Shown piece by piece: positions 40,247 through 47,936 of a DNA stretch of 64,000 nt. Both the position numbers and the translations under genes were made by a program. Source of the stretch: Pseudomonas atagonensis. GTDB lineage: Bacteria > Pseudomonadota > Gammaproteobacteria > Pseudomonadales > Pseudomonadaceae. How positions within the stretch are numbered: position 1 is the stretch's first letter; each line of letters opens with the position of its first letter. The notes beneath the pieces were generated by a model. That model had not been told where the DNA came from and did no database searches. It was given only the letters and a program-made list of their open reading frames with translations. The stretch spans positions 124,574 to 188,573 of the forward strand of contig NZ_VXCA01000009.1 of NCBI RefSeq assembly GCF_011369485.1. The letters are read 5' to 3'.

Positions 40247-41396
40247 GGGGGCTCCGGGGCAAGTGACTGTTCGCATTCAGCGGCGCGCGATGCAGGCCGA
40301 TCAGGGCTGGCAAGAGCGTCGCGATCAGGCCCATCAGCATCAGCGCGAAGTACAGCGCCGGCGTGATGAGCTGTTGTTGCAGGAGCAGATTGAGGAAGAC
40401 GATTTCGCTGAGGCCGCGAATGTTCAGCAACACACTTTCACGCCAGCGGCTGGCGCCCTCGAACGAGGCGCCGGCCCAGCCGAGGCCGAGCCAGTTGCCG
40501 AGCAGTTTACTGACAATCGGCAACAGCAGCAGCGCCGCCCATTGCACCGCGCCGAGGCTGGCGAGGGCGCTGTGTACATCGATCTGAACAATGCCGAAGG
40601 TGAGGATCAACGGGATGGCGACCCATGTCTGCAAACGGCTCATCCAGCGTGCCGGCAGCGGTAGCACCAGCGGTACTTTCAGCGCCGCCATGCACAGCAG
40701 ATAACCGATGCCGAAAATCAGCGCATTGAGTTTGTAGTGCTCGGCCATCACCAGCAGGGCGAAGAAGCCGAGGCTGTAGGTCAGCGGTCGGCGCACGCCG
40801 AACAAGCGCAGCACGACGGGCACGCAAGCGAGGCCCAGCGGCAGCAACAGACTGCTCAACTGCAGACTGCCTTGAGCGAGGCCGAACAGCGTCCAGCAGG
40901 TCAGGTCGATCAGGATCGCGGTCTGCACCAGACGTCGGGTGGCGGCGGGCGGGTAATCGATGTGGCGCAGGTACAGGTACAGCACCGGAATGGCGGTAAT
41001 CGCGAACACCAGACCGATGGCCAGTGAGTTGAGCCACGGTTGCGCCGGCAGTAACCCGTACGCGACAGCGAGGCCGCAGGCGAACGGCACAAAGAAACTC
41101 GGAAGGGCGATTTTCACGCTCTGCCGATCCAGCCGCAGGTCGATCACGTCGCTGAGAATGTGCCCGAGCAGCAAGGCGAAACTCAGGCTGTAGAGGTTTT
41201 TCAGCCAGTCTGGCGCGATCAGTTCAGCGCCGCTGAGCTGCCAGCCCGGCTCGATCCAGAAGTACATCAACAGCGGCAAACCAAAACTCGCCAGCAGCAA
41301 CTGACTGACGATCGGAATCAGGCCGAAATGTCGACCGACACGCGTGGCAACAGCAAACAACGCCAGCGCCAGCAGCCAGAAACCGATGACCATCAT
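40233..41396 (-). CDS. Cation/proton antiporter-like membrane protein in the APE operon
   Basis: Polytopic protein of 387 residues with about 11-12 hydrophobic helices (MMVIGFWLLALALFAVA..., SLSFALLLGHILSDVI, RGLSEIVFLNLLL). The pattern, with NIRGLSEIVFLNLLLQQQLI near the C-terminus, is that of the Na+/H+ exchanger superfamily (Kef/CPA2-like). There is no cytosolic regulatory domain. Ions and direction cannot be predicted. It starts at the ATG overlapping the apeM stop (ATGA) with GGAG upstream, so it is translationally tied to the pigment exporter and may support it or relieve proton load. Confidence 0.72.
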   Translation of the reverse strand: MMVIGFWLLALALFAVATRVGRHFGLIPIVSQLLLASFGLPLLMYFWIEPGWQLSGAELIAPDWLKNLYSLSFALLLGHILSDVIDLRLDRQSVKIALPSFFVPFACGLAVAYGLLPAQPWLNSLAIGLVFAITAIPVLYLYLRHIDYPPAATRRLVQTAILIDLTCWTLFGLAQGSLQLSSLLLPLGLACVPVVLRLFGVRRPLTYSLGFFALLVMAEHYKLNALIFGIGYLLCMAALKVPLVLPLPARWMSRLQTWVAIPLILTFGIVQIDVHSALASLGAVQWAALLLLPIVSKLLGNWLGLGWAGASFEGASRWRESVLLNIRGLSEIVFLNLLLQQQLITPALYFALMLMGLIATLLPALIGLHRAPLNANSHLPRSPRAQR

Positions 41397-43732
41397 ACTG
41401 CCGGCTCCGCGACCGCAGTGGCGTGTTTGTGTCGCCCGGCCCACGGCGCGAGCATGAAGCTGAACGCCAGGCCGAGGCTCACCGACAGGCCGAAATTGCT
41501 TACGGCCGGGGTACTGGACACCGCCAGCAGACCGAACGACAGCCAGGTCGTCACCGCCGCAAGTAGCGTGCCGAGCAGGCTCACCGCCGCACCGCCGACC
41601 TGCTCACGCATGAGAATCGCGTAATCGACGCTGATCGCCGTCACCAGCAGCAGGCCGAACAGGCTGAACAGCGTCAGGGGCTGACCGAGCCAGCCAAGGC
41701 TTGCCAGACTGCACAGCGCCGCCAGCAGCGGCAGCGCCACAATGCGCAGAGCGCCGCCGAAACCGAATGGCAGGATCAGCACCAGCACGATCAACACGCA
41801 GGAAGCGAGTTTCAGTTCGGCGGCGCTGATCTGCGTTGCGGCGAAAACATTGTTCAGATCACCGAGCCGGTCCACCAGCTCCACGCCCGGCAGATCCAGC
41901 GCCTGCACCCGCAGCAACGACGGATTATTCAGACCTTGCAGACTGGTCATCGCCGCCACGCCATCTTCGGTCGGGCCGAGCCACAACGGGCGATACGGTT
42001 CACCGAGCGGGCCGGCCAACGCGGCGTCGATGTCCTCAAGCGGCAGCGTCTGCAGCTGTTGCAGCTCGTTTTGCAGCGCGGCTAATGGCACGCCGAGGTC
42101 AAGCAACGGCTGCCAGAACTGCGGCAGTTTGTTCAGTGCGTCGCGCACTTGCTGTTGCTGGCCAGGAGGGCTGACCAGTTGATCGAGGGCCAGATAGCCC
42201 TGCAGTTTGTCGAGATTGACCAGTTGTTCCAGACGCTCGCTCAGCGCTGCTTGTCGCGCCAGCAGCTCTTGCTGATTGGCCGCACGGACGAGGAAAAACT
42301 GACTGGTCGGCTGATAACCGGTGATCCGCGCGATGGTCTGCGCTTCATCGGTCAGTTGTTGCGGCGCACCGACCCACTGACGAATGTCGTTTTTGCTTTG
42401 CAGTTGCACCAGACCGCCAGCGCAGAAGGCGATCAACAGCGCCAGCAACACCGGCGTGCGAACGCGTTCGAGCAGTTTTTCGCGCAGGTTGACCAGACGC
42501 TCGGCCACTTGCAGTGGCCATTGCGCGGGGCGCAGTTCGACGTTTTTCAGCAGCGCCGGCAGCAAGCACACGGCCGACAGATAGGCGCCGAGCAACCCGG
42601 CGGCGGAGAACACGGCGATTTGCGTCAGTGCCGGAAACGGCGTCCACGCCAGCGCCAGATAACCGATGGTGCTGGTGAGCAGGCTCAGGGTCAGCCCGGG
42701 CAGCGTCAGGCGCAACGCCGGCCAACTGCGCCACGGTTTGAGGCTCCAGCTCTTCGACAGGTAATGCAGCGGGTAATCCACCGCCACGCCGATCAGGCTG
42801 GAACCGAGCACCAGCGTCATTACGTGCATGTGACCAAACAACGCCACGCATGCGACCGCGCCGAACAACATGCCGACCAGCACCGGCACAAACGCCAGCA
42901 ACACGCGCCAACGGCGGAAGGCAAGCAACAGCAGCAACAAGATGCCGAGCGTCGCGCCGCCACCTACCCAGGTCATTTCCCGGGTTGCTTGCTGCTGACC
43001 GTTGGCCGCGTACAGCAAACCGCTGGCCGCGAGCAATTGCACGTCTGATTTCGCCGCTTGCTCACGGCTGTGTTGTAGCAGGGTGGCGACTTGCAGCGGC
43101 AGGTTCATGTCGAACGCGTTGCCCGTGGTGCGCGCCCGCAGCATCACCCAGCTCTTGCCGTCGGCATCGGCGACCAAGGCGCCGCTGCCGATGTCCAGTT
43201 GCACCGCGCCGTGTTTCGGCTGGCTGTTCTGGATGCGTCCGGTCAGGCCCAGCCAGTCGTCCTGGCTCGGCACCAGACTGAAACCGGTAAAGGGATCGAA
43301 CAGTGCCTGCACCCGTTGTTGAATAAACGCATCGGGGTGCTCGATCAGCAATTGTCGATCATCCGCCGCGAGCATCGCCAGTCGCCCCTGCAGCAACTGC
43401 GTGCGCAGGGCGGGCAAGTCCGCTTGCAGGTTCCATTGGACTTTTTCGAACAGTCCGCTGGCCTGCCATTGCTCGCCCAGGGTTTGCGCCATGGCCACCG
43501 CTTGCTGACGATCGGTGTGGCCGACCAGCACCAGCATTTCGCGATTGAGCGGTTCCTGCATGCGTTGTTCGGCGCGCAGTTCGAGGGCGTCAGGATGGGT
43601 TCCGGGTACCAGTTCCATCAGGTTGGCTGACAGCGGCGCGCCGTCGCGCCATTGCCAGCCAGCCAAAGCAATAACGGCTAGCAGCAGAATCAGAAACAGC
43701 CAGGGCAGCCTGCGTTCACTCGGCAAAGTCAT
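41393..43732 (-). CDS. apeM: MMPL/RND-family exporter of the APE cluster (ApeM-type)
   Basis: Inner-membrane transporter of 779 residues with two repeats of one helix, a large periplasmic domain and five helices (for example VLAGSSLIGVAVDYPLHYL-like GSSLIGVAVDYPLHYLSKSW and VTAISVDYAILMREQVGG, which carry the conserved Asp of RND proton relay). MMPL exporters of this type move lipid-linked products to the periplasm. It is preceded by the LolA-like gene with a 17-base overlap, and followed by the antiporter with a 4-base overlap. It probably works with ApeL and ApeN. Confidence 0.9.
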   Translation of the reverse strand: MTLPSERRLPWLFLILLLAVIALAGWQWRDGAPLSANLMELVPGTHPDALELRAEQRMQEPLNREMLVLVGHTDRQQAVAMAQTLGEQWQASGLFEKVQWNLQADLPALRTQLLQGRLAMLAADDRQLLIEHPDAFIQQRVQALFDPFTGFSLVPSQDDWLGLTGRIQNSQPKHGAVQLDIGSGALVADADGKSWVMLRARTTGNAFDMNLPLQVATLLQHSREQAAKSDVQLLAASGLLYAANGQQQATREMTWVGGGATLGILLLLLLAFRRWRVLLAFVPVLVGMLFGAVACVALFGHMHVMTLVLGSSLIGVAVDYPLHYLSKSWSLKPWRSWPALRLTLPGLTLSLLTSTIGYLALAWTPFPALTQIAVFSAAGLLGAYLSAVCLLPALLKNVELRPAQWPLQVAERLVNLREKLLERVRTPVLLALLIAFCAGGLVQLQSKNDIRQWVGAPQQLTDEAQTIARITGYQPTSQFFLVRAANQQELLARQAALSERLEQLVNLDKLQGYLALDQLVSPPGQQQQVRDALNKLPQFWQPLLDLGVPLAALQNELQQLQTLPLEDIDAALAGPLGEPYRPLWLGPTEDGVAAMTSLQGLNNPSLLRVQALDLPGVELVDRLGDLNNVFAATQISAAELKLASCVLIVLVLILPFGFGGALRIVALPLLAALCSLASLGWLGQPLTLFSLFGLLLVTAISVDYAILMREQVGGAAVSLLGTLLAAVTTWLSFGLLAVSSTPAVSNFGLSVSLGLAFSFMLAPWAGRHKHATAVAEPAV

Positions 43733-44318
43733 GTTGCTCCGCGTCGCTCAACGGTTGGTCAGCGTGGCTGTCCTGCATGCGCAGCAACGTGCTGTCGCCC
43801 TGGGTTTCCAGCAACTGGATGGTTTGCACCAGCGCGCCGCCGTCAATGTTGATCTGCTTGAACACTTGCTTGAGCAGCAGCGAGCGTGGGGTCAGGGTCA
43901 GTTGCCATTTCTGCGCATCGCCACGCAGGGCCAGTTCGAAATCCCGTTGCAAACCGCTGCTGTCACCTTGCAGCACGGCGAGGAACAAGCGGTTCTGCTC
44001 GGCTCCGGCGCTCTTGCTCGGCAACAGTTGCCAGGCATCGCCGTCACGCCGGGCGATGCCTTTGGCGGTGATGCGGTAATCCTGCTGCAACGGGGTTTTC
44101 AGCAGCCAGAGCAGGCCGTGATTTTTCGCGAGGACGAAGCTTCCCTTGCTGACCAGCGGTTGGGGCAGGGCGCGCAGGTGTTTTTCCTGGATGAACTGGC
44201 CGTGGATCACGTCCGGTTTCGCCAGTTGCTCGCTGAGTTGTTGCAGGTCAAAGGCGTTGGCCAGCGTCGATACGGCCAGCAGGGCCAAAGCAGCAAGACT
44301 TCTGGAGATCAGGTTCAT
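43716..44318 (-). CDS. apeL: LolA-like periplasmic lipid carrier (ApeL-type)
   Basis: Periplasmic protein of 200 residues with signal peptide MNLISRSLAALALLAVSTLA (cleaved after about residue 22). A LolA-type incomplete beta-barrel follows (VIHGQFIQEKHLRALPQPLV, GSFVLAKNHGLLWLLKTPLQ). It would carry the lipidated pigment from the ApeM exporter to the outer membrane. The ATG at 44318 overlaps the apeK stop by four bases, with AAGGAT upstream. The longer open frame to 44480 is only overlap with apeK. Confidence 0.88.
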   Translation of the reverse strand: MNLISRSLAALALLAVSTLANAFDLQQLSEQLAKPDVIHGQFIQEKHLRALPQPLVSKGSFVLAKNHGLLWLLKTPLQQDYRITAKGIARRDGDAWQLLPSKSAGAEQNRLFLAVLQGDSSGLQRDFELALRGDAQKWQLTLTPRSLLLKQVFKQINIDGGALVQTIQLLETQGDSTLLRMQDSHADQPLSDAEQHDFAE

Positions 44319-44740
44319 CGCAGCATCCTTTCCACGGCTTCGGTGAAGACTTTCGGCGAGGCCAGTTGCATCTCGCGACTGCTGACCTCGACCGCCACTT
44401 GCACGGAGCTGGCGCGGGTCAGGCGTTCGCCGGTTTGCGCATCGGTGATCAGGTAATGAATCTTCAGGCGGTTTTCCCATTCCACCAGGCTGGCGCGAAC
44501 GTTCAGACGCTGGCCGAACACCGCGCCGCGCACGTAACGCAGTTGCAGGTCGATCACCGGCCAGGCGTAACCCGAGTCGACCATCTGGTTGTAGTTGTGG
44601 CCGATCTTGTCGAGCAGCGCGCAGCGTGCGACTTCGAGATATTTGACGTAGTGGCCGTGCCAGACGACGTGCATGGTGTCGACGTCGAAAAACGGCACGA
44701 GAACTTCCGTGTCGGCGTGAATCACTCCGGCACTACGCAT
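44315..44740 (-). CDS. apeK: 4HBT-type acyl thioesterase (ApeK-type)
   Basis: Hotdog thioesterase of 141 residues starting MRSAGVIHADTEVLVPFFDV. The signature FDVDTMHVVWHGHYVKYLEV (residues about 18-37) contains the catalytic Asp of the 4-hydroxybenzoyl-CoA thioesterase family. It probably releases or edits aryl or polyene thioesters. GGAGG precedes the ATG at 44740, and the gene overlaps the lyase stop by eight bases and apeL by four. Confidence 0.88.
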   Translation of the reverse strand: MRSAGVIHADTEVLVPFFDVDTMHVVWHGHYVKYLEVARCALLDKIGHNYNQMVDSGYAWPVIDLQLRYVRGAVFGQRLNVRASLVEWENRLKIHYLITDAQTGERLTRASSVQVAVEVSSREMQLASPKVFTEAVERMLR

Positions 44741-46277
44741 GCAGCCTCCAGTGTTGCTCGGCGATGCGTTGCAGACACAGGCGCAATTCATCTTCCAGGG
44801 CGCGGTCTTCGATCACCGGCGGGAAGTCCTGGGCCAGTTGTTCGTGCATGGCGGCCAGCGACGGTGGCAGCGGACGCGCGTCTGCATCGCGACCGCGCAG
44901 CCACACGCCCTGATTGGCCGCGAGCAGCGTGGCGGCGGCGACCTGTTCGGTCAGCTCCAGCACACGAATGGCGTCGCGGGCGGCGATGGTGCCCATGCTC
45001 ACCTTGTCCTGATTGTGGCACTCGGTAGAGCGCGAGAAGACGCTGGCCGGCATGGTGTTTTTCAGCGCTTCGGCGGTCCACGCACTGGTGCCGATCTGCA
45101 CGGCCTTAAAGCCGTGGTTGATCATCGCGCGATCCGCCGGGGCGCCGGACAGGTTGCTCGGCAGGCCGTGGTTGTAGCGCTCGTCGACCAGCAGCGCGAG
45201 CTGACGATCGAGCAGGTCGGCGACGTTGGCCACAAGGTTTTTCAGGCTGTCCATGGCGAAGGCGATGTGACCGCCATAGAAGTGCCCGCCGTGCAATACG
45301 CGCTCGGCTTCGGCGTCGATGATCGGGTTGTCGTTGGCGCTGTTCAGTTCGGTCTCGATGAAGCAACGCAGCCAGTTCAGGCTGTCGGCCAGTACGCCGA
45401 GCACGTGTGGTGCGCAGCGCAGCGAGTAACGATCCTGCAAGCGATGCAGCGGTGCAGTTGGTGCATCGATTGCCAGATCCTTGCGCAGCCATGCGGCGAC
45501 CTGCATCTGTCCCGGATGCGGTTTTGCAGCGAACAGGCGCTCGTCGAAATGCTCCGGATTACCCTGCAACGCCACCACGTTCAGCGCAGTGATGCGCGTG
45601 GCCAGTTGCAACAGATAATCGGCGCGGGCGTAGGCGAGGCAGGCGAGGCCGGTCATCACCGCCGTGCCGTTCATCAATGCCAGCGCTTCTTTCGGGCGTA
45701 GCACCAACGGTGTCCAGCCCAGCTCGCGGTGCACGTCGGCGGACTGGCGGCGTTCGCCACGGAACATCACTTCGCGCTCACCGGACAGGGTCGCGGCGAC
45801 GTAGGACAGCGGCGTCAGATCGCCACTGGCGCCGACTGAACCTTCTTCCGGAATCAGCGGCAGGATGTCGCGTTCGAGAAACCCGTGCAGACGCTCCAGC
45901 AGTTCAATTCGCACCCCGGACACGCCGTGGCACAGCGACTGCAAACGTGCCGCCAGCACTGCGCGGGTGGCTTGCGCATCGAGCAGTTTGCCCAGTCCGC
46001 AACCGTGAAAGGTGTAGAGGTGACGCGGCAACGCTTCGACGTGATGCAGCGGCACCGCGACCACGCAGGAATCACCGTAACCGGTGGTCACGCCGTAGAT
46101 CACGCCTTCCTTGTCCAGCAGCGAATCGAGGAACCGCGCGCCCTTGGCGATGCGTTCGCGGTAAGCCGCGTCGCTTTGCAACTGCACGGGCGCCTGACGG
46201 TTGGCCAGGGCCAGCACGTCTTCGATGCGCAAAGGGCGTTCGCCGAAGGTTACCGGCTCATGGGTTGGCGTCGTCAT
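44733..46277 (-). CDS. Aromatic amino acid ammonia-lyase (HAL/PAL/TAL superfamily)
   Basis: MIO-dependent lyase of 514 residues. The MIO-forming Ala150-Ser151-Gly152 lies in GSVGASGDLTPLS, the catalytic Tyr61 in YGVTTGYG, and ELNSANDNPIID is also present. The substrate-selectivity pair (SH in histidine, FL in phenylalanine, HL in tyrosine lyases) reads F90-H91 in LYTFHGCG, so specificity is open. It is not in a hut operon; it sits between the ApeJ-type acyltransferase and apeK. Supplying cinnamate or 4-coumarate as the aryl starter is the likely role, replacing or adding to chorismate-derived 4-hydroxybenzoate. The start at 46277 leaves a 20-base overlap with the upstream gene. Confidence 0.88.
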   Translation of the reverse strand: MTTPTHEPVTFGERPLRIEDVLALANRQAPVQLQSDAAYRERIAKGARFLDSLLDKEGVIYGVTTGYGDSCVVAVPLHHVEALPRHLYTFHGCGLGKLLDAQATRAVLAARLQSLCHGVSGVRIELLERLHGFLERDILPLIPEEGSVGASGDLTPLSYVAATLSGEREVMFRGERRQSADVHRELGWTPLVLRPKEALALMNGTAVMTGLACLAYARADYLLQLATRITALNVVALQGNPEHFDERLFAAKPHPGQMQVAAWLRKDLAIDAPTAPLHRLQDRYSLRCAPHVLGVLADSLNWLRCFIETELNSANDNPIIDAEAERVLHGGHFYGGHIAFAMDSLKNLVANVADLLDRQLALLVDERYNHGLPSNLSGAPADRAMINHGFKAVQIGTSAWTAEALKNTMPASVFSRSTECHNQDKVSMGTIAARDAIRVLELTEQVAAATLLAANQGVWLRGRDADARPLPPSLAAMHEQLAQDFPPVIEDRALEDELRLCLQRIAEQHWRLHA

Positions 46278-47205
46278 CGGTCTTCCAGAAAGGGTAAAAG
46301 TTGAACCATTGGTGCGGGGCTTCGAGGCAATAGTGACTCAGGCGCTGCGCATAGCGGGTGGCCCACTGATGAATGACCTGCTCGCGCTCGCGGCGTGTCC
46401 ACGTCACGGCATCGGCGAAAGGCTCGAGGGTCAGGCGATAGTGGCCGTCGGGTTGTTTCAGGCACATCAGCAGGTTGACCGGGCATTTCAGCAAACCTGC
46501 CAGCAGCCATGGCCCTTGCGGGAACGGCGCCGGATGGCCGAGAAAGTCCACGGTCACGCTGCGTCCGCCATGCAGCGGTACACGGTCGCCGGCAATCGCC
46601 AGCCACTCGCCGCGCTCCAGGCGTTCGTGCAGTTGCAGCATGATCACCGGGTCGAGTTCGCTGACCTGAATCAGGCGCAGATTGGTCGCCCCGGCCTCAC
46701 CCAACAAACGGTTGAACTGCTCGGCGTGCTTGGTGTGCACCAGCACGTTCATGGTGACCTTTTCGCCGATCTCCGCCAGCGCCCGGCACACCTCAAGGTT
46801 GCCCAGATGCGCGCCGACCAGCAGTTGCCCGCGAGTGCCACGCAACTGATTGCGCAGCAGGGCCGGGTCGATGATTTCGATCTGTTCGATGCGGATCTTG
46901 CCGTTCCACACGTCGAGCTTGTCGAGCATCGAATCGGCGAACGCCATGAACTGACGAAATACCCGCCAGTGACTCGGGCGCAGATCGTCACGCTTGCTCC
47001 ACTCTGCCAGCCGTTGCTGGTACTGCCAGGCACTGCGTCGGGCGGTGCGGCCGAACAGAAAAAAGTACAGGACGATGCCGTACAGCAACGGACTCAACAG
47101 GCGTCGGCCAAGGATTTTGGCAGCGAGCGCAGTGAATTTCATCAGCAGGAAACTGCCGCGTTCTTCGCGGTCGGCCCAGTGCTTTTTGTCGGCCTCGACG
47201 GTCAT
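46258..47205 (-). CDS. LpxL/HtrB-like lipid acyltransferase (C-terminal half of ApeJ equivalent)
   Basis: Membrane-associated acyltransferase of 315 residues of the lipid A biosynthesis family. It has an N-terminal hydrophobic helix (LLSPLLYGIVLYFFLFG), the H-x4-E motif HLGNLE in VGAHLGNLEVCRAL, and the arginine-containing AGDRVPLHGGRSV. It would acylate the pigment anchor. It starts with an ATG overlapping the glycosyltransferase stop by four bases. In E. coli-type clusters I recall a single glycosyltransferase-acyltransferase (ApeJ), so the two genes here look like its split version. Confidence 0.85.
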   Translation of the reverse strand: MTVEADKKHWADREERGSFLLMKFTALAAKILGRRLLSPLLYGIVLYFFLFGRTARRSAWQYQQRLAEWSKRDDLRPSHWRVFRQFMAFADSMLDKLDVWNGKIRIEQIEIIDPALLRNQLRGTRGQLLVGAHLGNLEVCRALAEIGEKVTMNVLVHTKHAEQFNRLLGEAGATNLRLIQVSELDPVIMLQLHERLERGEWLAIAGDRVPLHGGRSVTVDFLGHPAPFPQGPWLLAGLLKCPVNLLMCLKQPDGHYRLTLEPFADAVTWTRREREQVIHQWATRYAQRLSHYCLEAPHQWFNFYPFWKTDDDANP

Positions 47206-47936
47206 GGGCGCCACCGCCGCCAGAGGATCACCGGCAGGCGCAGCAACATGCCGAAGAACAGCCGGGTGTGCATGCTGGAAATCAGCGCGTTGTCGTGGAA
47301 CAGCCGGAAGTGCGAGACGCCATCCAGCGGGTAATGCACGCTGGTTTGTAACCAGCGCATCGGCTGATTGCGCCACGCCAGACGCACGAGAATGTCCGAG
47401 TCGAAATCCATGCGTTTGCCGACCTTGGCCGAGTCGATCACGGCCAGCGTCGGCGCCAGCGGATAGACACGAAAGCCGCACATCGAATCGCGGATCTGCA
47501 ACGACAGCGTGTTGATCCAGACCATGACGTGAGTCAGGTAACGCGCGTACAAACGGCCCTTGGGCACGCTTTCATCGAACAGCGGATAACCGCAGATCAT
47601 CGCTTCAGGGTGTGCGTGGGATTCTTCGACGAAACGGGCAACGTCGTGCAAGTCGTGCTGGCCGTCTGCATCCACCTGCAAGGCGTGGGTGAAGCCCAGA
47701 CGCGAAGCTTCGCGCAGGCCGGTCATCACCGCGCCGCCCTTGCCCTGGTTGGCGGTGAGGCGCACCAGATGCACGTTGTCACGCCCGGCCAGCGCATCGA
47801 GCACTTTCGCGCAGGATGGCGTGCTGGCGTCGTCCACCAAAATGCACGGCAGCTGTTGTGCGAGCAGGGCGTCGACGACGGTGCCGATGGCCGTTTCATG
47901 GTTATAGACCGGGATTACTGCGCAGGGGTTATGCAT
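47202..47936 (-). CDS. Family 2 glycosyltransferase (N-terminal half of ApeJ equivalent)
   Basis: GT-A fold glycosyltransferase of 244 residues, MHNPCAVIPVYNHETAIGTV at the N-terminus. The nucleotide-binding LVDDASTPSC, the DxD-type ALQVDADGQHD near residues 90-100, and GYPLFDES follow. There is no membrane segment except a weak C-terminal hydrophobic stretch (LFFGMLLRLPVILWRRW). It probably links a sugar to the polyene or its lipid anchor. ATG 47936 overlaps the apeHI stop by eight bases. The coupling to the next acyltransferase gene supports a joint function. Confidence 0.85.
   Translation of the reverse strand: MHNPCAVIPVYNHETAIGTVVDALLAQQLPCILVDDASTPSCAKVLDALAGRDNVHLVRLTANQGKGGAVMTGLREASRLGFTHALQVDADGQHDLHDVARFVEESHAHPEAMICGYPLFDESVPKGRLYARYLTHVMVWINTLSLQIRDSMCGFRVYPLAPTLAVIDSAKVGKRMDFDSDILVRLAWRNQPMRWLQTSVHYPLDGVSHFRLFHDNALISSMHTRLFFGMLLRLPVILWRRWRP

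Noticed and set aside
44733..46277. HutH (histidine degradation) assignment
   Set aside because: There is no hutU, hutI or hutC nearby, the selectivity pair differs from SH, and the gene is coupled into the APE operon. A histidine activity cannot be fully excluded.
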